Numbered from the stretch's first letter, positions 17,718 through 26,048 are shown. The stretch is DNA of 64,000 nt from Pseudomonas fluorescens (GCF_902497775.2 NZ_OZ024668.1:333826-397825), one strand, 5' to 3'. The notes: a model not told the origin generated them from the letters alone. Translations and numbers: made by a program.

Positions 17718-19079
17718 ATGCCGATAGGTCATTTATCTGCCTCGAATATTGTAGCTTCTGCGAAGCTGGGAAGTATCAAAGACATTGATTGCTTTTCAGG
17801 GGATACGCTCAAGGGACGCGATGTGGTGCTGCTCAATCCCTATCACGAAGGGCGGGGGGATCATGCGTTAGGTAATAAAATTGCAAATATAGCAGTGGGT
17901 GTTGGTTGTCGTGTAACGGTAATTCCCCTTTGCACGATTGAATACGAAAAAAATTATCACCCACCAAGAAATATATCTCTGCAAGGAACGTTTCAGGGGA
18001 TTGGTGCATTGCATGAACCTGTCTTTGTCATTGCGCCGGTAGGTATCTTGCCTGTTCATGAACTGGAAGCAGCGCTCGTAGCGCTCTGCGAAAAGCACCA
18101 GTTTCCGAAGCAGGAGGTAGTGCTAATAGAGGAAATGGATATTTTAGTGGGGCCGGGTGAGGAACTTGAACGACGTGTCGAAATGCTGGGGCAGATAGGG
18201 TTCAAGACGGTAGTTGCGAATCGGCTTGGTTTTGGTGATGGTGCTATAGGCTACCTTCCCACTGATCAAGCCGGCGAGAGTATAGTTAGAAGCCGTTTTG
18301 AAGCAGAGCTGGAAAAATTGTTTGATGGTTACAATGTTGCTATTGATAAAGGCGGCGTTTACCACCTTGCTTATATTAGCTCGGATGTGGGGGTAACGGC
18401 AACGCAGGTTTTTGTTGCTAACACGTTGAGTGAAGACATAAAGGATTATAGAAGCGCTCACTTTGTGATTGTGCTTCGCCAGTTGGATGAACGTATCAGG
18501 AGTATGCTGCCTAAGGTATTGGAAGAAATGCTTCTTACACAGGATGAATTTTTTGATCTTCCAGCTTTATACTCCAAATTCCAGATTTTTTTTGCAGACT
18601 CTGTCACCGGTGACCTGACGCTCGAGAAAGAGGTCAATGGGGAAGGGGGGCGTCTCGTTAATATAGTTGTTGTCAATACTCTCCCTTCGGCTATATTTGA
18701 AGATTTCATGTGCCTCACCCATGCAGGTATGGGTTCCGGTATGAGCAGCGGTGATCAGTCATTCAGTGAGTTCTTATCACGCTGTGGAAAAGTACCTTTT
18801 TATGATATGCAGCCGTGGAAAGAGCCACTGGTTGACTCGCTGAAAAAAATAGCCGAAAACGTAGGAGGCGAAGAGTTGGTTAAGGAGCTAGAGAAAAGAT
18901 TTGTTGGGCGTAAGCCTTTCTCTGGTGAACTTATGTATAGCTTTAGTGAAAACAGAAAGCAATCTGAGCGATCTACGGCGCTGGGTAAATCTATATCGGA
19001 GTTTGAGAAACGCATCCGCTCGCGCACCGCTGACAGACATATGGCTGCGGTATTTGAGGGTTTTAAAGGTAATAACTAA
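17718..19079 (+). CDS. AT-rich orphan protein of unknown function, possible GT-B-like fold
   Basis: A 453-residue, apparently cytoplasmic protein with no signal peptide or membrane helix. Its base composition is visibly AT-richer than its surroundings (many AAA, ATA, GAT and TTT codons), which points to recent transfer. Two features suggest a GT-B glycosyltransferase-like architecture, as weak inference only: an N-terminal Rossmann-like opening (VVLLNPYHEGRGDHALGNK), and a C-terminal segment with a Gly-Ser-rich turn, SSGDQSFSEFL, then VPFYDMQPWK, in the place where such enzymes bind the sugar-nucleotide donor. The C-terminal 80 residues are charged and helical. The ribosome site before ATG 17718 is weak. 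No neighbour explains it and no flanking transposase or direct repeat was seen. The 199 bp upstream hold no other gene. Confidence 0.8.
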   Translation: MPIGHLSASNIVASAKLGSIKDIDCFSGDTLKGRDVVLLNPYHEGRGDHALGNKIANIAVGVGCRVTVIPLCTIEYEKNYHPPRNISLQGTFQGIGALHEPVFVIAPVGILPVHELEAALVALCEKHQFPKQEVVLIEEMDILVGPGEELERRVEMLGQIGFKTVVANRLGFGDGAIGYLPTDQAGESIVRSRFEAELEKLFDGYNVAIDKGGVYHLAYISSDVGVTATQVFVANTLSEDIKDYRSAHFVIVLRQLDERIRSMLPKVLEEMLLTQDEFFDLPALYSKFQIFFADSVTGDLTLEKEVNGEGGRLVNIVVVNTLPSAIFEDFMCLTHAGMGSGMSSGDQSFSEFLSRCGKVPFYDMQPWKEPLVDSLKKIAENVGGEELVKELEKRFVGRKPFSGELMYSFSENRKQSERSTALGKSISEFEKRIRSRTADRHMAAVFEGFKGNN

Positions 19080-19103
19080 AATCACTTCTGCCAATTGTGA
19101 GTT

Positions 19104-19388
19104 TTAACGCGAGATGTTTCGCAAAAAAGCACGATCTTCGTTCATGGCCGCAAGTACCTCCACAGTGTTATGACCCTGTTCGATGGCGAGACCGAACTGG
19201 ACGCTCTCGATCAAGCGCTGCAGGCGCTGCGGGTCGTTGCGCTGGGCCGGGCTGATCAGCCGTTTGGCGACGATGCCGGTGTCGTTGGAGAGGGTCAGCA
19301 TGATGCTGCCGTCGAGCCGCTCGATACTCAGGTTGACCCGGTACTCGGGGCTAAAAGCGTCGTTGATCTGTTCGAAGGGGTTGATCAT
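19104..19388 (-). CDS. DUF3509 domain protein
   Basis: A 94-residue cytoplasmic protein beginning MINPFEQINDAFSPEYRVNL and continuing with a two-layer alpha/beta-looking core ending AFLRNISR. This is the DUF3509 family, found almost only in Pseudomonas, with no known function. Its GC-rich codon use contrasts with the AT-rich gene just upstream on the other strand, so the boundary of the foreign segment lies near 19080-19100. Confidence 0.85.
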   Translation of the reverse strand: MINPFEQINDAFSPEYRVNLSIERLDGSIMLTLSNDTGIVAKRLISPAQRNDPQRLQRLIESVQFGLAIEQGHNTVEVLAAMNEDRAFLRNISR

Positions 19389-19697
19389 GGTGCTTCACCT
19401 GGCAAAGACATGCAGTGATTGACCGGGTGGGGGAGGGTTGGTTCAGGTTAATTCATCGGTCTGCTTAGACTGTGGGCGCGGCGGTGCAAGGCCTCGACTT
19501 GAACCTCGATTACGATTTACCCGTCACATTGCATCGCGGGGCAAGCCCGCTCCCACAGATTTTTCCCATATTAATTTTCAAAATCTGACAGCTAAATCCT
19601 ACGACCGAGTGGGATGTTTCTGAATTGCTTCTGCTGGGGCAGAAGGCCACCTTTGCCGTGCTAGGTTCCGGGCTCCATTTGCCCAAGGAATCTGCAC
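19389..19697. other. Intergenic region between DUF3509 and PAAR genes
   Basis: These 309 bp should hold the divergent promoters of the two genes and contain one REP element (19532-19558). AAGGA eight bases before 19698 is the ribosome site of the PAAR gene. I see no RNA gene or further open frame. Confidence 0.5.
19532..19558. repeat. REP element
   Basis: CATCGCGGGGCAAGCCCGCT followed by CCCACAG, the inverse of the standard REP sequence, upstream of the PAAR gene. Confidence 0.8.
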
Positions 19698-20816
19698 ATG
19701 GTCTATCGCCTGAACCTCAGTGGTCGCGGCGCCGGGCAGCATGGCGACCCGACCACCAGCGGGGCGACCTGCCTCAGCAGCCAGTCCAGTCACCTGCAGA
19801 ACGGGGTGGGCAATCTGCGCCTGGGCGATGCCACCACGCCGTGTCCGCCATGCGGCCAGGCCGGCAAGATTGCCGAAGGGTATGACGGCTGGACCATTAA
19901 CGGGCTGCCGATTGCCGTTGACGGTGCGCAGATTGACTGCGGCTGCCCGGCCGGGAGCAATCGGCTGGTGGCACCTTCGGAGGGTGTGAGCAGCAGAGCG
20001 GTGCCGGCATCGGGCGGATTTGCCGAGCCGGCTCGCCAGGCCTTCAGCCCGCCTGCGTCGACACCCAGATCCGCCCCCGTCGCCACGGCTAACCCCGCTT
20101 CGGCCATGTCCGGCGCGCCGGGCACGCTGGAGCCGGGCTTCCATGTAGTGCCACGCAGCATGTCGGGTCAGCAGGTGCTGGCGCACCTTGGCGGCGAAAG
20201 CCGCTACCTGAGCGCCCGGCTGCAGCGGCTCACCCCTACCTTCGCCGAAGGTTTCAAGGCCGGTGAACTGTTCGTCATCGGCGATCCCGACAATGGCACC
20301 AGTTGCACACGCGAGGAAGCCCAACTGATGGCTGCTGCCGCCCAGGTGCGCGAGGCACTGGCGCCGCTGGACGAAGAAGAAGCCAACTTCATGGTCCGCT
20401 ACCAGGGCGAGATCGCCGGCTTGTTCAGCAGTGCCAGCCAGTCGATGGGCGTCGGCAAGGACATGCTCGGTCATGGCTTACGCCAGGTTGAAGCCAGCTT
20501 GCGCGCGCTTGAGCAGCTGCATCAGCGTTCGTTCAGTACCTACGGGCATCTGAACAGCCCGCAGTTTTTCGCCTCTCGCCAACAGCTATACCGCCAGCTG
20601 GATGCCCAGTTGAAGACGGCGTTTCTCAACAAGCCGTTGAACCAGGGCAGTTACGACAGCCTGCGTCGAGACCTCGGCATCTCGACCAAAAGCCTGGTTC
20701 ACCACTGGAGCCGTGCCGGTGCGCCGGGTGAGATCCCCGGTTATGCCACGCACCTGGAACAGGTATCCAGGACAGCGAAATACCTTAAACACGGGGGGAT
20801 GTCGGCATTGCACTAG
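19698..20816 (+). CDS. PAAR-domain type VI secretion effector, frameshifted before its toxin domain
   Basis: The intact part is 372 residues. The first 95 or so form a PAAR domain (GDPTTSGATCLSSQ, GDATTPCPPCGQAGKI, then paired cysteines DCGCP), which caps the VgrG spike and carries cargo. A Pro/Ser/Ala linker and a helical middle region (about 160-365) follow. Translation stops at 20814-20816 right after a G6 run (20793-20798). One more G would open the frame into DVGIALGGGASVLKVQEVCR and on into the remnant at 20799-21120. AAGGA eight bases upstream supports the ATG at 19698. No vgrG or other secretion gene is in the window, so it is an orphan effector. Confidence 0.82.
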   Translation: MVYRLNLSGRGAGQHGDPTTSGATCLSSQSSHLQNGVGNLRLGDATTPCPPCGQAGKIAEGYDGWTINGLPIAVDGAQIDCGCPAGSNRLVAPSEGVSSRAVPASGGFAEPARQAFSPPASTPRSAPVATANPASAMSGAPGTLEPGFHVVPRSMSGQQVLAHLGGESRYLSARLQRLTPTFAEGFKAGELFVIGDPDNGTSCTREEAQLMAAAAQVREALAPLDEEEANFMVRYQGEIAGLFSSASQSMGVGKDMLGHGLRQVEASLRALEQLHQRSFSTYGHLNSPQFFASRQQLYRQLDAQLKTAFLNKPLNQGSYDSLRRDLGISTKSLVHHWSRAGAPGEIPGYATHLEQVSRTAKYLKHGGMSALH

Positions 20817-21120
20817 GTGGTGGCGCGTCCGTTCTCAAAGTGCAGGAAGTGTGTAGAGCGGGGGAGACGGAGGAATGTAAAAAGATTCGATTTACTGAGG
20901 CGGGGAGTTTTTCTGGGGGCTGGCGGGTGGTGCCGCTGGTGCTTATTGGGGAGGAAGACAGCTGTAGCAGTGTGTGGCGTCGCCGCTGCGGCTGCCGGCG
21001 GGATTGGTCTGGCGGTATGTGGGATCGTCCTAGTGGAGGGGGATCACTTGCAGGGGGAGCGGCGGCGGATCATTTGGAGAATGGCTAGGAGACAAGATTT
21101 ATGAGGTGAAACATGATTGA
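20799..21120 (+). pseudogene. C-terminal toxin domain of the PAAR effector, broken by five frameshifts
   Basis: Reading through three frames restores one continuous domain. Frame 2 gives LKVQEVCRAGETEECKKI and RFTEAGSFSGG to about 20919; frame 1 gives LAGGAAGAYWG to about 20950; frame 3 gives KTAVAVCGVAAAAAGGIGLA then VCGIVLV to 21035; frame 2 gives GGGSLAGGAAADHL to 21076; frame 1 gives GEWLGDKIYEVKHD and a TGA at 21118-21120. Each switch is repaired by adding one G to a run of G (near 20793, 20915, 20948, 21035 and 21076). The restored domain has a long glycine-alanine hydrophobic hairpin, suggesting membrane insertion or pore formation. It is either a decayed gene or a cluster of homopolymer sequencing errors. 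Confidence 0.75.
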
Positions 21121-21512
21121 TATCAACACTTGGCCGCCTAGCGTTGCGATCGCTTTCGGTTTTGCGCCCTTTGTGATCAGCTTATCTGGCGTAGCCATGG
21201 AAACCTACATCGCCCGAAGCCGTGACTTCGACCTCATCATTGCCAGCCTTCCAAACAGCCTCTGGCTCAAGCAGCAGATACCGTTTTGGGGGACCACAAG
21301 GTTGAAATCACGCTGCTATCTGCTCAGCACGATTTGCGGTGCAATGCTTTATCCAAAGCTTTGCATCCGCCTGGGAATGATGGATGCAGAGGACTTGCGC
21401 ACCTTTTCAGCCGCGGCTTCGCCGACGCTTGTTGATTGCTTCCTGGCTGATCATCATTGGTTCAGCCTGGCTGTTTATCGGTGTCGGCCTGATCAAGCTT
21501 TCAAAAACCTGA
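21113..21512 (+). pseudogene. Membrane immunity protein for the PAAR effector, frameshifted
   Basis: Starts at ATG 21113, overlapping the restored effector end by 8 nt, with AGGTG six bases upstream. The first 97 codons (to LRTF, about 21406) read intact and include hydrophobic stretches IAFGFAPFVISLSGVAM and YLLSTICGAMLYPKLCI. After the T4 run at 21403-21406 the frame as written gives an unlikely tail to 21577 that runs through the terminator. Removing one T gives QPRLRRRLLIASWLIIIGSA and WLFIGVGLIKLSKT, with a stop at 21510-21512 just before the terminator. A protein of about 132 residues with three membrane helices is typical of immunity to a pore-forming toxin. The immunity role is inferred from position, coupling and topology. 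Confidence 0.72.
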
Positions 21513-21516
21513 GCAT

Positions 21517-21548
21517 AAAAAAGCGAGCCCCATGGGCTCGCCTTTTTT
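21517..21548. terminator. Bidirectional rho-independent terminator
   Basis: GCGAGCCC (21523-21530) and GGGCTCGC (21534-21541) form an 8-bp stem with a CAT loop, flanked by A6 on the left and T6 on the right. It serves the immunity gene on the plus strand and the convergent HPF/RaiA gene on the minus strand. Its position just after 21512 supports that position as the original immunity stop. Confidence 0.92.
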
Positions 21549-21569
21549 ACCGTCTGCGTTGCTGCTTGT

Positions 21570-21974
21570 TCAGTTGATGCGAGCTTGCTCGTTCTCGAGA
21601 AACTCTTCCTGCAACAGCCCGTCATTCTGGGCGCCGTCAGCGCTTTGCTGGGTGACTGCGCGTTTGCTGCGCAGTTTGCCGTAGAAGTGTTCCAGGGCGT
21701 GGTTCAGTTTGATTGCGGCGCCTTCGACAGCCTGGTCGAGGGATGCGGATTTGTGGCTTACGGAAATCGGTTGATGGCCTTTTGGGCGTGCCTCCATCTG
21801 GCAGCGTTTGTCGTGCGGACCTGGCTTGTCGCCATTCTCGTCGCGCAGGTGGACCTCGATGCGGGTGAGGTCTTCGTCAAATCGTTCGAGCGTGCTTTCT
21901 ACCGTGCTGCGGACCCACTCTTCCAGCCGGATGTTGCCTTGAATATGGTTGTCGCTATTGACTTGGATTTGCAT
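21570..21974 (-). CDS. HPF/RaiA-family ribosome-associated protein
   Basis: A 134-residue protein of the ribosome hibernation/translation inhibitor family. The beta-alpha-beta-beta-beta-alpha core reads from MQIQVNSDNHI through IEVHLRDENGDK and CQMEARPKGHQP to LDQAVEGAAIKLNHALEHFY. The extra tail (about 110-134) is acidic and variable. It differs from the canonical short HPF in the beginning of the fold and in the tail, so its exact role on the ribosome is uncertain; stress or stationary-phase expression is usual. It shares the terminator at 21517-21548. Confidence 0.88.
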   Translation of the reverse strand: MQIQVNSDNHIQGNIRLEEWVRSTVESTLERFDEDLTRIEVHLRDENGDKPGPHDKRCQMEARPKGHQPISVSHKSASLDQAVEGAAIKLNHALEHFYGKLRSKRAVTQQSADGAQNDGLLQEEFLENEQARIN

Positions 21975-22113
21975 AGTTCAATCCCTTATTCAGCTAGCTC
22001 GCAAGAGAATCGATGGGGCCTTTGCGGCCTGTGAGAACCATCGCCTCTTGACTACAAGGTCAGGCACTTGGCCGAACAATTCAAGCCCTTTTGAAATAAA
22101 AATATCTTGTAGC

Positions 22114-22140
22114 AAAAAGCCCGGCGGCGGCCGGGCTTTT
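22114..22140 (-). terminator. Rho-independent terminator of fecA
   Basis: AAAAGCCCGG (22115-22124) and CCGGGCTTTT (22131-22140) form a 10-bp stem with a six-base loop, ending on the minus strand in TTTTT. It lies 13 bases beyond the fecA stop. Confidence 0.88.
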
Positions 22141-22152
22141 GCATGCGCTGGA

Positions 22153-24483
22153 TCAGAACGCGACGGAGGTCTGCAGGTATACCGTACGGGGTTCACCCAC
22201 GTACTTGCCCTTGTTGTTGTCGTCGAACGAGCGGGTGTAGTACTGGTGATTGAAGATATTCTTCACCCCCACGGCGACGTTGAGGTTCGCCAGTTGCGGG
22301 CCGAACTCATAGGCCGCGCGGCTGCTGAACAGCATGTAGCCGGGGATGCGTCCGGTGCTGCCGTCGGCGCTTTCGGCCGAGGTGTTGGCGTTGTCGGCGA
22401 ACTGGTCGCTCTGGTAGGTGCTGTCGAGGTTGAGCTTCCATTGGCCCTCGGTGTAGCCAATGCCGAGGGTGCCTTTGTGGCGCGACGAGAAGGGTACACG
22501 ATTGCCCTTGTTCGGCCCATCTTCGCGGATTTTCGCATCGACAAAGGCGTAGGTGGCGTACACGTCGAAACCTGCCAGCGCCGGGTTCAGGCCTTCGAGG
22601 GCGTACTTGACGCTGGTCTCGATGCCCTGGTGGCGGGTTTCGCCGCGGGCGATTACCGAATCGTTGGTCTGGTTGCTTTCGTACTGGTTGTCGAAGTTGA
22701 TCAAAAAGGCGCCGATTTCGGCCTGCAGGTTGCCGTTGTCATAGCGGGTACCCAGCTCCCAGGTACGGGCTTTTTCCGGTTTCACTTCGCCGCTGCTGAC
22801 CCGGTTGGGCATCTGGCTGTATTGCACGCTGCCGAACGAGCCTTCGGTGTTGGCGTACAGGTTCCAGCTGTCAGTCAGGTGATACATGACGTTGAGCGCC
22901 GGCAGGACGGTGTTGTAGTCGCCCTGGTAGCGCTGGCCGTTGAGCTTGTTGGACTGCGCGCAGTCGATCATTTCGTAGCGGATACCCGGGGTGATGGTCC
23001 ACTGGCCGATGTCGATGCGGTCATCGAGGAAAATCGCGTGGGCTTCGGTGCTGCCACGGGTGTCGCGGTCGTTGCGGCTGACGGTGGTCGGCAGCTGGTT
23101 GGCGGCGATCGGTTCGCGGTAGCGCAGTTCATGGCCGGCTTCGTTGATGTAACGGTAGCCGACGCCCACTTCATGCCAGCTCTCGCCGAGGGCAAAGCCT
23201 TGGGAGAAACGCGTTTCGATGCCGCGTACCCAGTACTCGCGCGGTGACAGCGAGACGAAGCTGCCCTGGTCCAGGTAGCCGCTGCGCAGGGTCTTGGTGA
23301 AGAAGCTGTTGACGCTGAACTGGCGGGCGTCTTCCTTGTAGTCGTAGCCGAAGTTGAACATCGTCCGGCGGCCCCAGAACTTGTCCTTCAGGCGGGTCGA
23401 CTGGTACGGGTCGGCATCGTAGTCGGCAACGCTCAGGCCGCCGGGCATCTGCGCTTCGCCTTCGTAGTACTGGGCCATGGCGTGCAGGCTGTTGGCTTCG
23501 TCGAGCTGGTATTTGCCCTTGAGGATCAGGTCGTCGATCTGCGTATCGCTGTGCTCGCGCCAGTCGCCGCCGCGGCTGCCGGAGTAGAGCAGGGCGCCGC
23601 CCAGGCCGTTGGCGTTGGTGCCGCCAGCGAGCAGGTTGGCGCTGGTCTTGAAGCCATCATGGCTGGACGACGGGCTGGTCTGGGTCTGCAAACCGGCTTT
23701 CACCGTCGGCTCGTCGGGAATCGCCCGGGTCACGAAGTTGACGATGCCGCCGACGTTCTGCGGGCCATAGCGCACCGCACCGCCGCCGCGCACCACGTCC
23801 ACGGCGTCCATGTTGCCCATGCTGAGCGGGGCGAACGACAGCTGCGGCTGGCCATAGGGCGCGAAAGGCACCGGGATGCCGTCCATCAGCACCGTCGAGC
23901 GCGAGGCCAGGCGTGGGTTGAGCCCGCGAATACCGAAGTTCAGCGCCATGTCGTGGCTGCCGGTGCCGTTGTTTTCCGGGGCGTTGACCCCGGGGATGCG
24001 GTTGAGCACTTCGCGCGCGGTGGTGGCGCCGCTGCGTTCGAATTCTTCGCGGCGGATCACATCGCGGGCGCCGGCATGTTCGAAGACGTTGTCCTGTTGC
24101 GCTGCGCCCAGCCAGTCGCCGACCACGGTAGAGGCGCCGAGCTCGACCGGCGCACTGGCTGCGGCGAGCGGTTGCAGGCTGAAGGCGTTGTCACCTTCGG
24201 CACGGGCTTGCAGGCCAGTGCCTTGCAACAACGCATCGAGGCCCTGCTGCGGGCTGTACTGGCCTTGCAGGCCGGGGCTGTGCACGCCACTGGTGAGCTG
24301 CGAGCCAAACGAGATCAGCACACCGCTTTCCCGGCCGAACTGGTTCAGGGCGTTTTCCAGCGTGGTCGGGGCGATCTGATAAGTGCGCGCCGGGGCCTCT
24401 GCTGCCTGGGCGGCAACGGCGCTGAAACTCAGGCTGGCACCCAGCAGCAGGGCCTGGGCAAGTGGACTCGGTCGAAGGGGCAT
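22153..24483 (-). CDS. fecA: Ferric citrate outer membrane receptor FecA
   Basis: A 776-residue TonB-dependent receptor with a signal peptide (ending AVAAQAAEA), an N-terminal secretin/STN signalling domain (about 30-110: YQIAPTTLENALNQFGRESG) that talks to FecR, a plug domain and a 22-strand barrel ending in Phe (TSVAF). Long stretches match E. coli FecA as remembered, for example GLNPRLASRSTVLMDGIPVP, RGGGAVRYGPQNVGGIVNFV, SADGSTGRIPG and YDNGNLQAEIGAFLINFDNQ. The ATG at 24483 is chosen because it opens the signal peptide; the frame is open 17 codons further. It follows fecR by 90 bp, and FecI is expected to drive it from that gap. The fecBCDE permease genes are not in the window. Confidence 0.95.
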   Translation of the reverse strand: MPLRPSPLAQALLLGASLSFSAVAAQAAEAPARTYQIAPTTLENALNQFGRESGVLISFGSQLTSGVHSPGLQGQYSPQQGLDALLQGTGLQARAEGDNAFSLQPLAAASAPVELGASTVVGDWLGAAQQDNVFEHAGARDVIRREEFERSGATTAREVLNRIPGVNAPENNGTGSHDMALNFGIRGLNPRLASRSTVLMDGIPVPFAPYGQPQLSFAPLSMGNMDAVDVVRGGGAVRYGPQNVGGIVNFVTRAIPDEPTVKAGLQTQTSPSSSHDGFKTSANLLAGGTNANGLGGALLYSGSRGGDWREHSDTQIDDLILKGKYQLDEANSLHAMAQYYEGEAQMPGGLSVADYDADPYQSTRLKDKFWGRRTMFNFGYDYKEDARQFSVNSFFTKTLRSGYLDQGSFVSLSPREYWVRGIETRFSQGFALGESWHEVGVGYRYINEAGHELRYREPIAANQLPTTVSRNDRDTRGSTEAHAIFLDDRIDIGQWTITPGIRYEMIDCAQSNKLNGQRYQGDYNTVLPALNVMYHLTDSWNLYANTEGSFGSVQYSQMPNRVSSGEVKPEKARTWELGTRYDNGNLQAEIGAFLINFDNQYESNQTNDSVIARGETRHQGIETSVKYALEGLNPALAGFDVYATYAFVDAKIREDGPNKGNRVPFSSRHKGTLGIGYTEGQWKLNLDSTYQSDQFADNANTSAESADGSTGRIPGYMLFSSRAAYEFGPQLANLNVAVGVKNIFNHQYYTRSFDDNNKGKYVGEPRTVYLQTSVAF

Positions 24484-24573
24484 GCAGGAGGTCCTTGAGA
24501 AGGTCGAAGCAAAGGGTTCTGCCTTCTCTGTCACGCGAGAATTGAAAACGGCTCAGGTCAGTGGGAAAAACTT

Positions 24574-25506
24574 TCAGGCGCGCGCTTCGACCGTCACCCA
24601 GTAGCGGGTAAAACGCCGCACGCGCACCGGTAACGCCACCTCGAGCAGGTCGAGAATGCGCTCGCTGTCGGCCACTGGATAACTGCCGGAGATCAGCAAG
24701 TTGGCCACCTCTGGCGCGCAGTTGAGCTGGCCGCGGCGGTAGCGGCCGAGCTCGTCGAGAAACGCCCCAAGGGGCATGTGCGCAGCCACCAGCATGCCGT
24801 CGACCCAGGCTCCGGCATTGCTGTCCAGGGCCTGGCTGGCCTGCCATTGCGGGCCGTTGAAACGCGCTTGCTGACCGCCACCCAGGCGATTGCCGGCCAG
24901 GCTGGCGCTGCCTTCGAATACCGCCAACTGGCTGTACCCGGCAAACTGACGCAAGTTGTAGCGGCCATTGCTCAGGTTCAGCAGGCCGTGGTCGCTGCGC
25001 AGTTGCAACGGTCGTGTATCGCCGGCCACGGTCAGTTGCAGTTCACCTTCCAGCAGGCGCACCAGGCGCTGGCTGGTATCGAAACGCACATCGGCGGCGC
25101 TGCGGGTGTTCAGTTGCAGCAGGCTGCCGTCGTCCAGCGCCAGGCGCCGGCGCTCACCGACCGGGCTACGGTAATCGGCGAGCAATGTCGGCAACCGGTT
25201 GTGCTGCTGCAAGGCCAGGCCGCTGGCGCTGCCGACCCCGAGGATCAACAGGGTTTTCAGCGCCCGACGGCGGCTGGCCGAGCGGGGCGCCTGCAAGGCG
25301 GCGTGGGCCAGGGGTGACGACAGCCCGCGCAGACGCTGGTTGACCCGCTGAATATGCTCCCAGGCGCGCCGGTGGTTGTCGTCGGCCTGCAACCATTGCT
25401 GCATGGCCTGTTGCTGACGCGCATCGAGGGCGCCGCCCTGCATCTCGATCAGCCAGTGCACGGCCTGTTCGGCCACCTGCGGGGAAAATTCCTGGTGGCT
25501 GTTCAC
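24574..25506 (-). CDS. fecR: FecR, inner membrane anti-sigma regulator
   Basis: A 310-residue single-pass membrane protein that relays the ferric citrate signal from FecA to FecI. It has an N-terminal cytoplasmic anti-sigma domain (AVHWLIEMQGGALDARQQQAM, and WEHIQRVNQRL), one helix at about 85-100 (LLILGVGSASGLAL) and a periplasmic FecR domain (DYRSPVGERRRLALDDGSLL). The start is GTG 25506, overlapping the fecI stop as GTGA. The open frame continues 95 codons upstream inside fecI and is not used. Confidence 0.93.
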   Translation of the reverse strand: MNSHQEFSPQVAEQAVHWLIEMQGGALDARQQQAMQQWLQADDNHRRAWEHIQRVNQRLRGLSSPLAHAALQAPRSASRRRALKTLLILGVGSASGLALQQHNRLPTLLADYRSPVGERRRLALDDGSLLQLNTRSAADVRFDTSQRLVRLLEGELQLTVAGDTRPLQLRSDHGLLNLSNGRYNLRQFAGYSQLAVFEGSASLAGNRLGGGQQARFNGPQWQASQALDSNAGAWVDGMLVAAHMPLGAFLDELGRYRRGQLNCAPEVANLLISGSYPVADSERILDLLEVALPVRVRRFTRYWVTVEARA

Positions 25507-25997
25507 AGGGCGAAGTAACAGCGCATGGCCGCCTTGTTCAGGTGGCGCTTGACCGTGGCCAGGGAGATACCCAGTTGCGCAGCGATCTCGCTGTAGCTCA
25601 GGCCATCGACTTGGGCCATCAGGAAGGCGCGCTTGACCGCCAATGGCAGGCCGTCGAGCAGGCGGTCGAGCTCCAGCAGGGTTTCGAAAATGATTGCCCG
25701 GTGTTCTTCCGACGGCGCCAGTGCTTCGGGCAATTGCGCCAGCGCCTGGAGGTAGGCGCGCTCCAGGTCCTGGCGGCGGTAGTGATTGCACAACACCCGC
25801 TTGGCCACGGTGGTGAGGAACGCCCGCGGCTCGTTCAGCAGCGGCGTTTCGCGAGCCTGGAGCAGGCGCGTGAAGGTGTCCTGGGCCAGGTCCGCAGCGC
25901 TGTCGGGGCAGCCCAGACGCCGGCGCAACCAGCCGGTCAGCCAGTTGTGATGGTCGAGGTAGAGGCCTTCGAGCGAGGAAGAGGAAGCGCTGGGCAC
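25503..25997 (-). CDS. fecI: ECF sigma factor FecI
   Basis: A 164-residue extracytoplasmic-function sigma factor. Region 2 reads from YLDHHNWLTGWLRRRLGC to AADLAQDTFTRLLQAR, and region 4 contains FLMAQVDGLSYSEIAAQLG and the helix SLATVKRHLNKA. It activates fecA when FecR signals ferric citrate at the surface. The GTG at 25997 is preferred because CCGGAG lies eight bases upstream; the frame extends to 26075 but crosses the promoter and Fur site. A Fur-box-like sequence at 26030-26048 puts the gene under iron repression. Confidence 0.93.
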   Translation of the reverse strand: MPSASSSSLEGLYLDHHNWLTGWLRRRLGCPDSAADLAQDTFTRLLQARETPLLNEPRAFLTTVAKRVLCNHYRRQDLERAYLQALAQLPEALAPSEEHRAIIFETLLELDRLLDGLPLAVKRAFLMAQVDGLSYSEIAAQLGISLATVKRHLNKAAMRCYFAL

Positions 25998-26029
25998 CGT
26001 GAACACTCCGGCGCCGGGATGCGCAACAG

Positions 26030-26048
26030 AATAAGAATTGTTCGCATT
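26030..26048 (-). promoter_or_regulatory. Fur box upstream of fecI
   Basis: AATAAGAATTGTTCGCATT is an imperfect 19-bp dyad matching about 13 of 18 positions of the Fur consensus centred on its midpoint. It lies 33 bp before the fecI start, where bound Fur would block transcription under iron sufficiency. Confidence 0.7.

Noticed and set aside
17519..19103. Search for an insertion sequence or attachment-site repeats around the AT-rich gene
   Set aside because: No transposase, terminal inverted repeats or flanking direct repeats were visible; a transferred gene is suggested only by composition.
21407..21577. Uncorrected tail of the immunity protein frame
   Set aside because: It reads through the terminator hairpin and is not hydrophobic, while the shifted frame gives a membrane helix and stops before the hairpin.
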